Shown here piece after piece: positions 12,485 to 12,785 of a DNA stretch of 12,785 nt; position 1 is the stretch's first letter, and each line of letters starts with the position of its first letter. The position numbers and the translations under genes were made by a program. The notes below the pieces were generated by a model. That model ran no database searches and was not told the origin of the DNA. It worked only from the letters and a program-made list of their open reading frames with translations. The DNA is from an uncultured Arenimonas sp. (GTDB lineage Bacteria > Pseudomonadota > Gammaproteobacteria > Xanthomonadales > Xanthomonadaceae), in contig CAMLKR010000056.1 of assembly GCA_946480565.1 (NCBI GenBank), positions 1 to 12,785 on the forward strand, given 5' to 3'.

Positions 12485-12785
12485 TCAGGGGCCGGCGCGG
12501 TCGAGCAGCAGGTCCACCGGCGCAGCGGCGGCCAGGCTGCCGTAGACCAGGCCACGATCGGGGCCGAGCCGTTGGGCACAGAAGCTGTCGGCGATCGCCG
12601 ACCGGCCCGCACGCACCAGGATCGCCGCCTGCAGGGCCAAGGCCATGCGCTCGGCCAGGCGGCGGGCGCCGGCTTCCAGGGTCGCCGGATCGGCGCGCAG
12701 TTCATGGCGCAGGCGCGCGACCTCGGCATCGAGCAGCGCATGGCCGCCGCGGGCGGCGTCGAGTTCGTCGAAGAAGGCCGCCGCC
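12485..12785 (-). CDS. AidB-like acyl-CoA dehydrogenase family protein, C-terminal part
   Basis: The last 99 or so residues of a protein whose start lies to the right of the window. The frame ends in LLLDRAGP-stop, with TGA at 12487-12485. The pattern GARRLAERMALALQAAILV, then a short loop and IADSFCAQRLGPDRGLVYGS, matches my recollection of the C-terminal helical end of AidB-type (DNA alkylation response) and related isovaleryl-CoA-dehydrogenase-like flavoproteins. These end with a DAFCxSRL motif and a GTLP-like turn. In E. coli AidB is an adaptive-response flavoprotein that binds DNA. The FAD and catalytic regions are outside the window, so AidB versus an ordinary acyl-CoA dehydrogenase cannot be settled. 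It is upstream of and two bases from the tfoX-like gene. Confidence 0.7.
   Translation of the reverse strand, partial: AAAFFDELDAARGGHALLDAEVARLRHELRADPATLEAGARRLAERMALALQAAILVRAGRSAIADSFCAQRLGPDRGLVYGSLAAAAPVDLLLDRAGP

Overview
This is a GC-rich bacterial chromosomal segment with tightly packed genes. Protein families and sequence style suggest a gammaproteobacterium close to Xanthomonadaceae or Lysobacterales (Lysobacter/Luteimonas-like). That placement is an inference from reading, not from a database search. No tRNA, rRNA, CRISPR array, insertion sequence or phage gene is visible.

Layout. (1) The window opens with the 3' end of a + strand RND-type outer-membrane efflux gene (1-357), followed by a GC-rich inverted repeat. 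(2) A minus-strand block, 429-3653, holds a TIR protein with one transmembrane segment and a probable periplasmic domain (2206-3294). Four bases downstream lies a TPR/TRAFs-binding, SLOG-like and class III nucleotide cyclase protein (429-2201). A small unknown protein (3417-3653) lies upstream, separated by a strong hairpin. (3) A secreted HExxH metalloprotease-like protein (3747-4751, minus) is divergent from a small conserved-looking protein (4851-5096, plus). That gene converges on a membrane/helical-repeat protein (5101-6375, minus). (4) A translationally coupled minus-strand operon runs from an FdhF/YdeP-type molybdopterin oxidoreductase (7447-9705) through a 78-residue winged-helix-like protein (7211-7447) to FdhD (6405-7214). 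A GlxA-type AraC regulator (9856-10893, plus) is divergent from it. (5) The right end, all minus strand, holds a BenE-type benzoate transporter (10895-12064), a TfoX N-terminal-domain protein (12108-12482) and the C-terminus of an AidB-like acyl-CoA dehydrogenase (12485-12785).

How genes work together. FdhD is the sulfurtransferase that activates formate-dehydrogenase-type molybdoenzymes, so its coupling to the FdhF/YdeP gene makes functional sense. The most interesting unit is the TIR plus TPR-SLOG-cyclase pair. TIR, SLOG and class III cyclase domains all recur in bacterial nucleotide-signalling and immune systems such as Thoeris and Pycsar. The arrangement here matches neither: the TIR is membrane-tethered with an outside domain and no cyclic-nucleotide-binding domain, and SLOG and cyclase are fused behind a TRAFs-binding-type helical region. 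The cyclase keeps both metal-binding aspartates but has altered base-selecting and ribose-orienting positions. I propose it as a candidate nucleotide second-messenger signalling or defence module; that function is inference.
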